From positions 62,001 through 126,000 of the forward strand of contig CAKUMB010000004.1 in the NCBI GenBank assembly GCA_934667475.1: a stretch of DNA of 64,000 nucleotides, read 5' to 3'. A program made the translations under genes and the position numbers. Numbering within the stretch: the stretch's first letter is position 1; each line of letters starts with the position of its first letter. The notes below the pieces were generated by a model. It saw only the letters and a list, made by a program, of their open reading frames with translations, had not been told where the DNA came from and ran no database searches. This stretch comes from an uncultured Muribaculaceae bacterium (GTDB lineage Bacteria; Bacteroidota; Bacteroidia; Bacteroidales; Muribaculaceae). Shown in pieces: positions 18,001 to 25,463 of this stretch.

Positions 18001-18314
18001 CCGCCCTTGTACAGAGCCACGCCGCAGTTCAGAGCGGTCTGGCCGCCAAACGACAGCAGTATGCCGTCGGGCTTCTCCTTGGCTATCACCTTTTCCACAA
18101 AGTAGGGGGTGACGGGCAAGAAGTATATCTTGTCGGCAAACTCATCCGACGTCTGCACTGTGGCAATGTTGGGGTTGATGAGCACCGTTTCTATGTTTTC
18201 TTCCTTCAGGGCCTTCAGCGCCTGCGAGCCCGAGTAGTCAAACTCGCCTGCCTCGCCTATCTTTAGCGCGCCCGAACCAAGGATTAAAACCTTCTTAATG
18301 TCTTTCTTATCCAT
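15090..18314 (-). CDS. carB: Carbamoyl-phosphate synthase large subunit
   Basis: Makes carbamoyl phosphate from bicarbonate, ammonia supplied by CarA, and two ATP, for pyrimidine and arginine synthesis. The 1074 residues carry two ATP-grasp halves, the first starting with Leu-Ile-Leu-Gly-Ser-Gly and the second with the related Val-Val-Gly-Ser-Gly near residue 563, joined by an oligomerisation region, and a C-terminal methylglyoxal-synthase-like allosteric domain (about 940-1074) where UMP and similar effectors act. Length is as expected. It follows carA by 26 bases. Confidence 0.98.
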   Translation of the reverse strand: MDKKDIKKVLILGSGALKIGEAGEFDYSGSQALKALKEENIETVLINPNIATVQTSDEFADKIYFLPVTPYFVEKVIAKEKPDGILLSFGGQTALNCGVALYKGGILEKYGVEVLGTPVEAIMNTEDRELFIDKLDEIGVKTIKSEAVDNVDDAMRAASEVGYPVIVRAAYALGGLGSGFCDNEAELRTLVEKALSFSPQVLVEKSLKGWKEIEYEVVRDRFDNCITVCNMENFDPLGIHTGESIVVAPSQTLSNADYHKLRELSIKIIRHVGIVGECNVQYAYDPKSMDYRVIEVNARLSRSSALASKATGYPLAFVAAKLGLGYGLFDLKNSVTKVTSAFFEPALDYIVCKIPRWDLGKFHGVKREIGSSMKSVGEVMAIGRTFEEVIQKGLRMIGQGMHGFIENKPVVVDDIERALKEPTDRRIFVIESAFRHGYTVDQIHDLTKIDKWFLYKLQNLINTTRELESYKAIADIPATLLRRAKEQGFSDFQIARAVLQKRMGNGRDGNLEVRALRKKYGITPVVKQIDTLAAEYPAKTNYLYLTYNGSENDIAYEHDKKSVIVVGSGAYRIGSSVEFDWCSVNALLTVKREGWRSVMINYNPETVSTDYDMCDRLYFDELTFERVMDIIDLETPHGVILSTGGQIPNNLAMRLDAEHVNILGTQAKYIDNAEDRHKFSAMLDSLGIDQPAWRELTSLDDIHEFVDEVGYPVLVRPSYVLSGAAMNVCSNDDELERFLRLAANVSHEHPVVVSSFIQNAKEIEWDSVAQNGEIKLYAISEHIEFAGVHSGDATIQFPPQKLYVETIRRIKKISSKIAKALNISGPFNIQYLAKNNDIKVIECNLRASRSFPFVSKVLKVNFIDLATKVMLGIPVEKPAKNVFDLDYVGIKASQFSFSRLQGADPVLGVDMSSTGEVGCLGENTSEALLKAMLSVGQRVPKKGILLSTGTAKMKADLLESAVKLHKKGYQLYATGGTHKYLNDNGVPAVLVHWPSEPDKEPQALDLLHRKQIDLVINIPKNLTSAELTNGYKIRRAAVDLNVPLITNARLAAAFIDAFCDLKADDVEIKAWDEY

Positions 18315-18340
18315 AATTTAATATGTGTGGCTCTGTTTTG

Positions 18341-19420
18341 TTATTTCAGTAAATCAATGAATTTGTCGAACACAAACTCGGTGTCGGTGGGGCCGCCGCA
18401 GGCCTCGGGGTGGAACTGTGTTGAGAAAAACGGCTTGGTCTTGTGGCGTATGCCCTCGTTGGTGCCGTCGTTCATGTTCACAAACAGCGGCTCCCAGTCG
18501 TCGGGCAGGGTGGTGGCGTCGACGGCAAATCCGTGATTCTGCGATGTGATGAAGCACTTGTTGGTGCCCACCTCGCGCACCGGCTGGTTCTGGCTGCGGT
18601 GGCCATACTTCAGCTTGTAGGTTTTGGCGCCGGCTGCCTTCGACAGCAGCTGGTTGCCCATGCATATGCCGCATATGGGTTTGCCTATGGCCAGCGCCTT
18701 GCGTATGTTGGCCACGGTCTCTTCGGCAAAGCTCGGATCGCCGGGGCCGTTGGCAATGAACAGGCCGTCGTAGTCGATGGTGGTGAAATCGTAGTTCCAC
18801 GGCACGCGCACCACATGGGCGCCGCGCTTCACCAGGCAGCGTATTATGTTGTTTTTCACACCGCAGTCCACCAGCACCACCTTTTTGCCGGCGGGGTCGC
18901 CATATTCGCGCACCTCGGTGCAGCTGGCCTTGGCCACCAGATTCTCCTTGTTGGGGTCATAGAAGTCGATGTCGGCACAGCCTTCCACCACTATCTTGCC
19001 CAGCAGCGAGCCTTTCTCGCGCAGGTGCTTGGTGAGGGCGCGCGTGTCGATGCCGCCCAGGCCCACCACCTGCTCCTCCACAAGCCACTCGCTAAGGCTG
19101 CTTGCCGCGTCCCAGTGGCTGTAGTCCCACGAGTAGTCCTGGCATATGATGGCCAGCGGGTGAATTTTTTCGCTTTCAAGAAATTCACTCATGCCATCTT
19201 TCACGGCCTTGCGCGAGGGCACGCCGTAGTTGCCTATAAGGGGGTAGGTTGACACTAAAATTTGACCGAGATATGAAGGGTCGGTGAGGCTTTCGGGATA
19301 GGCCGTCATGGCTGTGTTAAACACCACCTCGCCGGCGCATGCCTTCTCAAACCCGAAAGAGTAACCTTCAAACTTGCTGCCATCCTCAAGAATAAGAACA
19401 GCTTTTTTTGTCTTTCTCAT
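18341..19420 (-). CDS. carA: Carbamoyl-phosphate synthase small subunit
   Basis: Glutamine amidotransferase subunit that hydrolyses glutamine and channels ammonia to CarB. The 359 residues include the N-terminal CarA domain with Leu-Glu-Asp-Gly and Phe-Asn-Thr-Ala-Met-Thr-Gly-like segments, then a class I amidotransferase domain with the nucleophile Cys in Gly-Ile-Cys-Met-Gly-Asn-Gln and the His-Pro-Glu triad partner near the C terminus. I take the Met of MRKTKKAVLILEDG as start; the 20 residues upstream are not family-like. It is the promoter-proximal gene of carAB. Confidence 0.97.
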   Translation of the reverse strand: MRKTKKAVLILEDGSKFEGYSFGFEKACAGEVVFNTAMTAYPESLTDPSYLGQILVSTYPLIGNYGVPSRKAVKDGMSEFLESEKIHPLAIICQDYSWDYSHWDAASSLSEWLVEEQVVGLGGIDTRALTKHLREKGSLLGKIVVEGCADIDFYDPNKENLVAKASCTEVREYGDPAGKKVVLVDCGVKNNIIRCLVKRGAHVVRVPWNYDFTTIDYDGLFIANGPGDPSFAEETVANIRKALAIGKPICGICMGNQLLSKAAGAKTYKLKYGHRSQNQPVREVGTNKCFITSQNHGFAVDATTLPDDWEPLFVNMNDGTNEGIRHKTKPFFSTQFHPEACGGPTDTEFVFDKFIDLLK

Positions 19421-19481
19421 CAGATAAATGCTGTTTTTTGTAGTTTTGATGGTTTTACACGCTATTGTCGAGAAAACCATG

Positions 19482-19513
19482 CAAAATTAAACAAAAAACT
19501 TCACAATCACAAC
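19482..19513 (-). promoter_or_regulatory. Promoter of carAB
   Basis: On the minus strand GTTG (19510-19513) and TAATTTTG (19482-19489) are separated by 20 nt, leaving a leader of about 60 nt. No attenuator or PyrR-type hairpin was recognised in the leader. Confidence 0.6.
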
Positions 19514-19586
19514 GAATTGCCAGCCTATGTTGCAGCGGCTGCCGCCAAGCCGCATGATAACTGCCTATCACGCAAAGCAAACAACT

Positions 19587-19617
19587 ATTGCGCACTGAAA
19601 AAAAAACGCTATCTTTG
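19587..19617 (+). promoter_or_regulatory. Promoter of marC
   Basis: ATTG (19587-19590) and TATCTTTG (19610-19617) are separated by 19 nt. The transcript would have a leader of about 100 nt before marC. Confidence 0.6.
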
Positions 19618-19684
19618 CATAATGCAGGCCGGGCACACTGCGCCCGTGAAGCCTCGCGTGCTTGCCGTCGGGCGGGCTAATGTT

Positions 19685-19729
19685 ATGAGTAATGTATTAT
19701 TAACACAGCTATTAATTGGAATTTTATGA
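19685..19729 (+). CDS. Possible 14-residue leader peptide overlapping marC
   Basis: A small frame, MSNVLLTQLLIGIL, begins at 19685 inside the marC leader and its TGA overlaps the marC ATG in an ATGA arrangement. A longer in-frame version could start at 19622, just after the promoter. The overlap suggests translational coupling, but a chance frame is quite possible; there is no homology support. Confidence 0.25.
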   Translation: MSNVLLTQLLIGIL

Positions 19730-20313
19730 CCGGATTAGAAAAATTGAATTTTCAGCAAATTCTCAGTGCGTTTCTTGTGCTGCTTGGCATCATCGACATC
19801 ATCGGCGCCATTCCCATCATAATTCAGCTTAAGTCGCGCGGCAAAAAGGTGAGTGCCATCAAGGCCACCCTCATCTCGTTTGGCCTGATGGTGGGATTCT
19901 TCTATGGCGGCAACCTGATACTCAACATTTTTGGATGCAACATACAGTCGTTTGCAGCAGCCGGCGCCATACTCATCTTCTTCATGGCATTGGAGATGAT
20001 TCTCGATGTGGAGATTTTCAAAAACAACGGCCCCGTGAAAGAGGCCACGCTGGTGCCGCTGGTGTTCCCGCTGCTGGCCGGCGCAGGCTCGTTCACCACG
20101 CTCATCTCGCTCAAGGCCATGTATTCCGACATCAACATCCTCATTGCCCTTGCACTCAACATGGTGTGGGTGTTTGTCGTTATCCGCCTCACCGACAAGG
20201 TGCAGCACCTGCTCGGCGCCAGCGGCATATACTTCATCCGCAAGTTCTTCGGCATCATCCTGCTTGCCATTGCGGTGAAGATGTTTACAGAAAACTTCGC
20301 CCAGCTGTGGTAG
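19726..20313 (+). CDS. MarC family integral membrane protein
   Basis: A 195-residue inner-membrane protein of the MarC/YhgN family, six predicted membrane helices, function not established (an early link to multidrug resistance was not confirmed). The conserved start Leu-Gly-Ile-Ile-Asp-Ile-Ile-Gly-Ala-Ile-Pro-Ile, the Phe-Phe-Met-Ala-Leu-Glu-Met segment, and the Pro-Leu-Leu-Ala-Gly-Ala-Gly stretch fit the family. It is a single-gene unit between its own promoter and a hairpin ahead of prfA. Confidence 0.88.
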   Translation: MTGLEKLNFQQILSAFLVLLGIIDIIGAIPIIIQLKSRGKKVSAIKATLISFGLMVGFFYGGNLILNIFGCNIQSFAAAGAILIFFMALEMILDVEIFKNNGPVKEATLVPLVFPLLAGAGSFTTLISLKAMYSDINILIALALNMVWVFVVIRLTDKVQHLLGASGIYFIRKFFGIILLAIAVKMFTENFAQLW

Positions 20314-20345
20314 GCCCACGCTGGCATTGGCAAAACGCATAGCAT

Positions 20346-20392
20346 GCGGCGCGGTCGTTGGCTCAAATGCACATGGCCGCGCCGCTCTGTTT
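20346..20392 (+). terminator. Terminator after marC
   Basis: A 9-bp all-GC stem (20346-20354 with 20377-20385) is followed by a short T-rich tail. The 22-base loop is long, so strength is uncertain. Confidence 0.5.
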
Positions 20393-20421
20393 TCACAAGT
20401 GAACTATATTTTGTAATTTTG
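20391..20421 (+). promoter_or_regulatory. Promoter of prfA
   Basis: TTTC (20391-20394) and TAATTTTG (20414-20421) are separated by 19 nt, leaving a leader of about 40 nt. Confidence 0.55.
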
Positions 20422-20465
20422 CACATTGTAAAGCAAATTATTAAGACTACACATACATATATTTT

Positions 20466-21575
20466 ATGGCCGAAACACCACTATTGCAACGCCTCGACGG
20501 ACTCGATGCGAGATTTCAGGAGATAGGCACCCTCATCACCGACCCGCAGGTGATTGCCGACCAGGCACGCTACGTCAAGCTCACCAAGGAGTATAAAAGC
20601 CTCGAAAACCTGCTGGAGGTCACCAACCGCTACAAAAAGCTGCTGGCCGACATCGACGATGCCAAGGCTCTGCTCGACGAGGAGAGCGACGACGACCTGC
20701 GCGCCATGGCCAAGGACGAAATCGACGCCGACTCTGCCCAGCTGCCGCAACTCGAGGAGGAGATTAAGCTGCTCCTGATTCCCGAAGATCCCGAAGACTC
20801 GAAAAACGCCATTCTTGAAATACGCGGCGGTGCCGGTGGCGACGAGGCCGCCCTCTTTGCAGGCGACCTGGCCCGCATGTACATGCGCTACTGCGAGTCG
20901 AAGGGCTGGAAGGTGGAGGTGTCGAGCTGCAGCGAGGGCGCTGCCGGCGGCTTCAAGGAAATAATAATGAGCGTGACGGGCGACAACGTGTATGGCACGC
21001 TTAAATACGAGTCGGGTGTGCACCGCGTGCAGCGCGTGCCCGCCACCGAAACGCAGGGGCGCGTGCACACCTCGGCCGCCTCGGTGGCTGTGCTGCCCGA
21101 GGCCGAGCCTTTCGAGGTGGAGATCAACGAGGGCGAAATCAAGTGGGACACCTTCCGCAGCGGCGGTGCCGGCGGCCAGAATGTGAACAAGGTGAACTCG
21201 GGTGTGCGCCTGCGCTACATGTGGACCAACCCCAACACCGGCAAGCAGGAGGAGATATTGATTGAGTGTACCGAGACGCGCGACCAGCCCAAAAACAAGG
21301 AGCGCGCCCTGGCACGCCTGCGCACGTTCATCTACGACCACGAGCACCAAAAGTATGTGGACGACATTGCCTCGCGCCGCAAGACGCTGGTGTCAACCGG
21401 CGACCGCTCGGCGAAAATCCGCACCTACAATTACCCGCAGGGACGCATCACCGACCACCGCATAGGCTACACCGTCTACAATCTGCCCGCCTTCATGGAC
21501 GGTGACATACAAGACTGCATCGACCACCTGATTGTGGCCGAAAATGCCGAGAAACTCAAGGAAAGCGAACTGTAG
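20466..21575 (+). CDS. prfA: Peptide chain release factor 1
   Basis: Recognises UAA and UAG in the ribosomal A site and triggers peptide release. The 369 residues contain the PCRF domain, the stop-codon-recognition domain and the catalytic GGQ motif within Gly-Gly-Ala-Gly-Gly-Gln-Asn-Val-Asn (about residues 236-244). The anticodon-like tripeptide Pro-Ala-Thr of RF1 is present just after Arg-Val-Gln-Arg-Val, which separates it from RF2 (Ser-Pro-Phe). pyrF follows after 44 bases on the same strand, so the two may be co-transcribed. Confidence 0.97.
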   Translation: MAETPLLQRLDGLDARFQEIGTLITDPQVIADQARYVKLTKEYKSLENLLEVTNRYKKLLADIDDAKALLDEESDDDLRAMAKDEIDADSAQLPQLEEEIKLLLIPEDPEDSKNAILEIRGGAGGDEAALFAGDLARMYMRYCESKGWKVEVSSCSEGAAGGFKEIIMSVTGDNVYGTLKYESGVHRVQRVPATETQGRVHTSAASVAVLPEAEPFEVEINEGEIKWDTFRSGGAGGQNVNKVNSGVRLRYMWTNPNTGKQEEILIECTETRDQPKNKERALARLRTFIYDHEHQKYVDDIASRRKTLVSTGDRSAKIRTYNYPQGRITDHRIGYTVYNLPAFMDGDIQDCIDHLIVAENAEKLKESEL

Positions 21576-21619
21576 GCGTGCGGCGGCAAGTGTGACCAAT
21601 CATTTATATATTTATCGAT

Positions 21620-22447
21620 ATGAACAGACAACAACTTATTGAGCAAATCAAGCAAAAACGCTCATTCCTGTGCGTGGGCCTCGACCCTGACTTGAGTAAG
21701 ATGCCGGCCAGCCTTGGCGGCGACCTGCTGGCCTTCAACAAGGCCATAATCGACGCCACCGCGCAGCACGCCATAGCCTTCAAACCCAATTTGGCCTTCT
21801 ATGAGGTGCAGGGTGTGAAGGGCTACAAGGCGTTTGAAGACACAGTGGCCTATATCCGCGCCAATTATCCCGACGTGATGATAATCGCCGACGCCAAGCG
21901 CGGCGACATTGGCAACACCTCCAAGATGTATGCCAAGAGCTTCTTCGAGACTCTCAACGTCGATGCCCTCACCGTGGCCCCCTACATGGGCGAGGACAGC
22001 GTGACGCCATTCCTGGGCTACCCCGACAAGTGGGTGGCGCTGCTGGCCCTCACCTCCAACAAGGGCTCGCACGACTTCCAGCACATTGCTGCAGCCGACG
22101 GCGGCGACGAGCTGTTTGAGGCGGTGATTAAAAAGTCGCAGCAGTGGGGCGACGCAAGCAACATGATGTATGTCACCGGAGCCACTCAGGCGCCGCTGTT
22201 CACCCGCATACGCCTGCTTGCCCCCAGCCACTTCCTGCTGGTGCCCGGTGTGGGCGCACAGGGCGGCAGCCTCGAGCAGGTGGCCAAGTATGGCTTCAAC
22301 AGCGACTGTGGCCTCATAGTAAATTCGTCGCGCGGCATAATCCACGCCTCCAGCGCCGACGACTTTGCGCAGGTGGCCGGGCAGAAGGCGGCCGAGATGC
22401 ACGCCCAAATGCAGAAACTGCTGGCCGATTATGGAATTTTTTCGTGA
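21620..22447 (+). CDS. pyrF: Orotidine 5'-phosphate decarboxylase
   Basis: Last step of UMP synthesis, converting OMP to UMP. The 275-residue sequence is of the longer bacterial type, with Val-Gly-Leu-Asp-Pro-Asp near the start, the catalytic Asp-Ala-Lys-Arg-Gly-Asp-Ile-Gly charge network (about residues 92-99) and the Val-Pro-Gly-Val-Gly-Ala-Gln-Gly-Gly phosphate loop. It belongs to the same pathway as carAB in this window but lies in a separate transcription unit with prfA. Confidence 0.96.
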   Translation: MNRQQLIEQIKQKRSFLCVGLDPDLSKMPASLGGDLLAFNKAIIDATAQHAIAFKPNLAFYEVQGVKGYKAFEDTVAYIRANYPDVMIIADAKRGDIGNTSKMYAKSFFETLNVDALTVAPYMGEDSVTPFLGYPDKWVALLALTSNKGSHDFQHIAAADGGDELFEAVIKKSQQWGDASNMMYVTGATQAPLFTRIRLLAPSHFLLVPGVGAQGGSLEQVAKYGFNSDCGLIVNSSRGIIHASSADDFAQVAGQKAAEMHAQMQKLLADYGIFS

Positions 22448-22486
22448 TTTAACCAGCTTTTGGGCAATCACATAAAATATATTTTA

Positions 22487-22494
22487 TAAATTTG
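22487..22494 (+). promoter_or_regulatory. -7 box of pgk
   Basis: TAAATTTG fits the -7 consensus 51 bases before the pgk start. The only TTTG upstream (22459-22462) is 24 nt away, slightly too far. Confidence 0.5.
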
Positions 22495-22545
22495 CACTCG
22501 TAATAACAGCACATTAAGTTTATAACTATAAAATAAAGAATTAAA

Positions 22546-23799
22546 ATGGCAAACATTAAAGATTACAATTTCGCTGGTAAAAAGGCAATTGTACGCGTTG
22601 ACTTCAACGTTCCATTGAACGAAGAGGGCAAAATCACCGACGACACCCGCATCCGCGGTGCTCTGCCCACTCTCAAGAAGATTCTTGCCGACGGCGGCAG
22701 CACCATCATCATGTCGCACATGGGCAAGCCCAAGGGCAAAGTTAACCCGAAACTCTCTCTGGGTCAGATTGTAGACGCAGTGTCGGCCGCTCTCGGCGTT
22801 GCCGTTAAGTTTGCTCCCGACTGCGCTAAGGCTGCCGACGCAGCCGCTGCCCTCAAGCCGGGCGAGGCCCTGCTGCTTGAGAACCTCCGCTTCTATCCCG
22901 AGGAGGAAGGCAAGCCCGTGGGCATCGACAAAAACGATCCCGCCTATGCCGAGGCCAAGAAGGAGATGAAAGAGCGTCAGAAGGAGTTTGCCAAGACTCT
23001 CGCAAGCTATGCCGACTGCTATGTGAACGATGCCTTTGGCACCGCTCACCGCCGTCACGCCTCTACTGCCGTGATTGCCGACTACTTCGACCAGGACAGC
23101 AAGATGCTGGGCTACCTCATGGAGAAAGAGGTCACTGCCATCGACAATGTGATGAAGAACGCTCAGCACCCCTTCACCGCCATCATCGGCGGCAGCAAGG
23201 TGTCGTCGAAGCTGGGTGTCATCAAAAACCTGCTCGACAAGGTTGACAACCTCATCATCGGCGGCGGTATGGGCTACACCTTCGTTAAGGCACAGGGTGG
23301 CAAAATCGGCTGCTCGCTGCACGAGGACGACCTCATCCCCGAGGCTCTCAACGTGATGAAGGAAGCCAAGGAAAAAGGCGTTAACCTGAGCCTCTCGGTT
23401 GCCACCGTGGCTGCCGACAAGTTCTCTAACGACGCCAACCGCAAGGTGGTCGACATCTTCGACATACCCGAAGGCTGGGAAGGCATGGACGCTTCTTCCG
23501 AATCACTCGAAATCTGGAAGAAAATCATCCTCAACTCTAAGACAATTCTGTGGAACGGCCCCGTGGGCGTGTTTGAGTTCCCCAACTTTGCCAAGGGCAC
23601 AGGCGAAATCGCCAAATATGTGGCTGAAGCAACTGAAAACGGCGCTTACTCGCTGGTGGGCGGCGGCGACTCGGTGGCTGCTGTCAACAAGTTTGGTCTG
23701 GCCGACAAGGTGTCTTACGTTTCTACCGGTGGCGGTGCCATGCTTGAGGCCATCGAGGGCAAGACTCTGCCCGGCGTAGCAGCCATCAAAGGCGAGTAA
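22546..23799 (+). CDS. pgk: Phosphoglycerate kinase
   Basis: Transfers phosphate from 1,3-bisphosphoglycerate to ADP in glycolysis. The 417 residues include the N-terminal signature Val-Arg-Val-Asp-Phe-Asn-Val-Pro (about 18-25), the Ser-His-Met-Gly-Lys-Pro loop, the hinge and the nucleotide-binding Gly-Gly-Gly-Asp-Ser motif near residue 371. Its codon use has more T-ending codons than the neighbouring genes, as expected for a highly expressed gene. It has its own promoter and a strong terminator. Confidence 0.98.
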   Translation: MANIKDYNFAGKKAIVRVDFNVPLNEEGKITDDTRIRGALPTLKKILADGGSTIIMSHMGKPKGKVNPKLSLGQIVDAVSAALGVAVKFAPDCAKAADAAAALKPGEALLLENLRFYPEEEGKPVGIDKNDPAYAEAKKEMKERQKEFAKTLASYADCYVNDAFGTAHRRHASTAVIADYFDQDSKMLGYLMEKEVTAIDNVMKNAQHPFTAIIGGSKVSSKLGVIKNLLDKVDNLIIGGGMGYTFVKAQGGKIGCSLHEDDLIPEALNVMKEAKEKGVNLSLSVATVAADKFSNDANRKVVDIFDIPEGWEGMDASSESLEIWKKIILNSKTILWNGPVGVFEFPNFAKGTGEIAKYVAEATENGAYSLVGGGDSVAAVNKFGLADKVSYVSTGGGAMLEAIEGKTLPGVAAIKGE

Positions 23800-23837
23800 T
23801 CAATAGGCCACGCAAGGCTTGACGAATAAAAGCATTG

Positions 23838-23881
23838 GCGGGCTGGAACACGCATTTGTGTTCCAGCCCGCTTTGTCGTTT
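23838..23881. terminator. Bidirectional terminator between pgk and hemW
   Basis: Perfect 14-bp stem (23838-23851 with 23858-23871) followed by a T-rich stretch on the plus strand. It lies between two convergent genes. Confidence 0.8.
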
Positions 23882-23898
23882 TATGGCCGCAGGGTGGG

Positions 23899-25029
23899 TC
23901 AGTCCCACATCAGGTCGCGTATCACGGCGTCGGCCATCATCACGCCGTCGTCGGTGAGGCAGTATGCGCCGTCGCGGCGCTGCAGCAGCCCCTGCGCAAT
24001 GTGGCGCCGCGCCTTTTGGCTGAACTGGCGCGCGGCGTCGGCCCCGAATTTGCTCTCAAGCAGCCGGGCGTCAAGCCCGTCGGCCGTGCGCAGGCGCAGC
24101 ATCACCTCCTCGTCATATCGCTCCCACAGTTGCAGCTGTTCGGAGGCGGCAGCCGTGCCGCACTCGTTCACCGCGGCCACATACTGCCTTATGCTGCTGG
24201 GGTTGTAGCTTCGCGACGCGCCATCGTAGCTGTGCGCCGCTGCCCCAAGACCCAGATAGGGTGTGAAGTCCCAGTATGCCGAGTTGTGGCGTGAGCGGAA
24301 CCCGGGCTTTGCAAAGTTTGAAATCTCATAGTGCTCATATCCGGCTGCCTTGAGCGCGCTGGCCAGGTGGCCATACATGGCCACGCACACCTCATCGTCG
24401 GTCTCCCTCACTTTCCCCTGCTGGCGCATCACCCACAGGCGCGTGCCCGGCTCGTAGCTCAGACTGTAGGCCGATATGTGCTGCGCTCCCGTGGCAATGG
24501 CCTGCTCCACACTGTGCCGCCACGACTCCATCGTCTGTCCCGGCACGCCATATATCAGGTCGATGCTCACATTGGCTATGCCAGCGCGGCGCATCGTGCC
24601 TATGGCCTCAATAGCCTCGGCCGCATTGTGGCGCCTTCCCATGAACTCCAGCTCAGAGTCCACAAAACTCTGCACACCCATGCTCACGCGGTTCACCCCC
24701 TCGCTGGCAAAGCAGTCCATCAGCTCGCTGGTCACATCATCGGGATTCACCTCCACCGTCAGCTCCTCCACACCGCTCAAGTCGGCACAGCTGCGCAGCC
24801 CGTCGAGCAGGCGGTGCATCTGCCCGGTGCTGAGCAGCGACGGGGTGCCGCCGCCAACATACAGCGTGCTCACGCGCTCATTGCCAAGCACAGCTTCGCG
24901 GCGTGCGGCGCATTCGCGCACCACACAGCCGACATACTCCTCCACATCACCCATGGCGGGAGTGGAGTAGAAATCGCAATACACGCATTTGCGTTTGCAG
25001 TAGGGGATATGAACGTAAATTCCAGCCAT
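23899..25029 (-). CDS. hemW: Radical SAM heme chaperone HemW
   Basis: Coproporphyrinogen-oxidase-like radical SAM protein; HemW proteins bind heme and deliver it to targets and do not oxidise coproporphyrinogen. The 376 residues start with the iron-sulfur motif Cys-Lys-Arg-Lys-Cys-Val-Tyr-Cys (about residues 10-17), which is the HemW CxxxCxxC form, followed by Gly-Gly-Gly-Thr-Pro-Ser. The C-terminal HemN-like domain is present. A true HemN would have an extended N terminus, absent here. The -7 box ends four bases before the ATG, so the mRNA is probably leaderless. Confidence 0.92.
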   Translation of the reverse strand: MAGIYVHIPYCKRKCVYCDFYSTPAMGDVEEYVGCVVRECAARREAVLGNERVSTLYVGGGTPSLLSTGQMHRLLDGLRSCADLSGVEELTVEVNPDDVTSELMDCFASEGVNRVSMGVQSFVDSELEFMGRRHNAAEAIEAIGTMRRAGIANVSIDLIYGVPGQTMESWRHSVEQAIATGAQHISAYSLSYEPGTRLWVMRQQGKVRETDDEVCVAMYGHLASALKAAGYEHYEISNFAKPGFRSRHNSAYWDFTPYLGLGAAAHSYDGASRSYNPSSIRQYVAAVNECGTAAASEQLQLWERYDEEVMLRLRTADGLDARLLESKFGADAARQFSQKARRHIAQGLLQRRDGAYCLTDDGVMMADAVIRDLMWD

Positions 25030-25033
25030 GTTG

Positions 25034-25065
25034 CAAAATTAGTGCAAGCCGAGCGCAATGGCAAG
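25034..25065 (-). promoter_or_regulatory. Promoter of hemW inside a tandem repeat
   Basis: On the minus strand CTTG (25062-25065) and TAATTTTG (25034-25041) are separated by 20 nt, the same layout as the dus promoter. Both boxes lie inside the first copy of the repeat at 25034-25188. Confidence 0.6.
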
Positions 25066-25188
25066 TCGAGCTCGCTCGAAATTGCCATTGCCGAGGCGCC
25101 GCCTAATTTCTCCAAAATTAGTATCCGAGCGCAATGGCAAGTCGAGCTCGCTCGAAATTGCCATTGCCGAGGCGCCGCCTAATTCCCC
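25034..25188. repeat. Two tandem copies of a 76-79 bp palindrome-containing repeat
   Basis: Unit 1 is 25034-25112 and unit 2 is 25113-25188. A 60-base core (25049-25108 and 25125-25184) is identical in both. Each core contains a hairpin with 10-bp arms (GCAATGGCAA and its complement) around a 17-base loop. The two units differ by three bases just before the core, which changes the promoter spacing from 20 nt in unit 1 to 17 nt in unit 2. Confidence 0.85.
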
Positions 25189-25352
25189 ATTGCTTACAAT
25201 TAGAAAGCAACTGCATGCGGCCAAATGGCAAAAAAGTTGCTTTATAACATATATTGAAGCCACAAATCATTACCAAAAGTTAAAAATATAGGTAAAAATG
25301 AAAATTGCAACATTTTTATCGCAAAATGCTTATTAATTCCGAAACTAATTCA

Positions 25353-25360
25353 TATATTTG
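25353..25360 (+). promoter_or_regulatory. -7 box of the EF-G2-like gene
   Basis: TATATTTG lies 103 bases before the start codon, giving a long leader that includes a GC-rich palindromic patch around 25383-25400. The -33 position shows only a weak CTTA. In Bacteroides thetaiotaomicron the homologous gene is activated by the carbon regulator Cur; no binding site could be recognised here with confidence. Confidence 0.45.
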
Positions 25361-25463
25361 TAATGATAATAAGTCGTTGGCAGCGGCCATACGCGGCCGC
25401 ACATAGGCTTGTTTCGCGAGAGTAATTAAAAACATAAACTAATAATTTACTAATACAATACAC

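Noticed and set aside
15915..18266. A 783-codon open frame on the plus strand opposite carB
   Set aside because: It is the antisense shadow of a well-supported gene; GC-rich codon bias keeps the opposite frame open. Its translation is rich in His, Val and Ala without any family motif.
19421..19481. Possible pyrimidine-responsive attenuator in the carA leader
   Set aside because: No GC-rich hairpin followed by a T-run and no PyrR-binding consensus was found in the 60-base leader.
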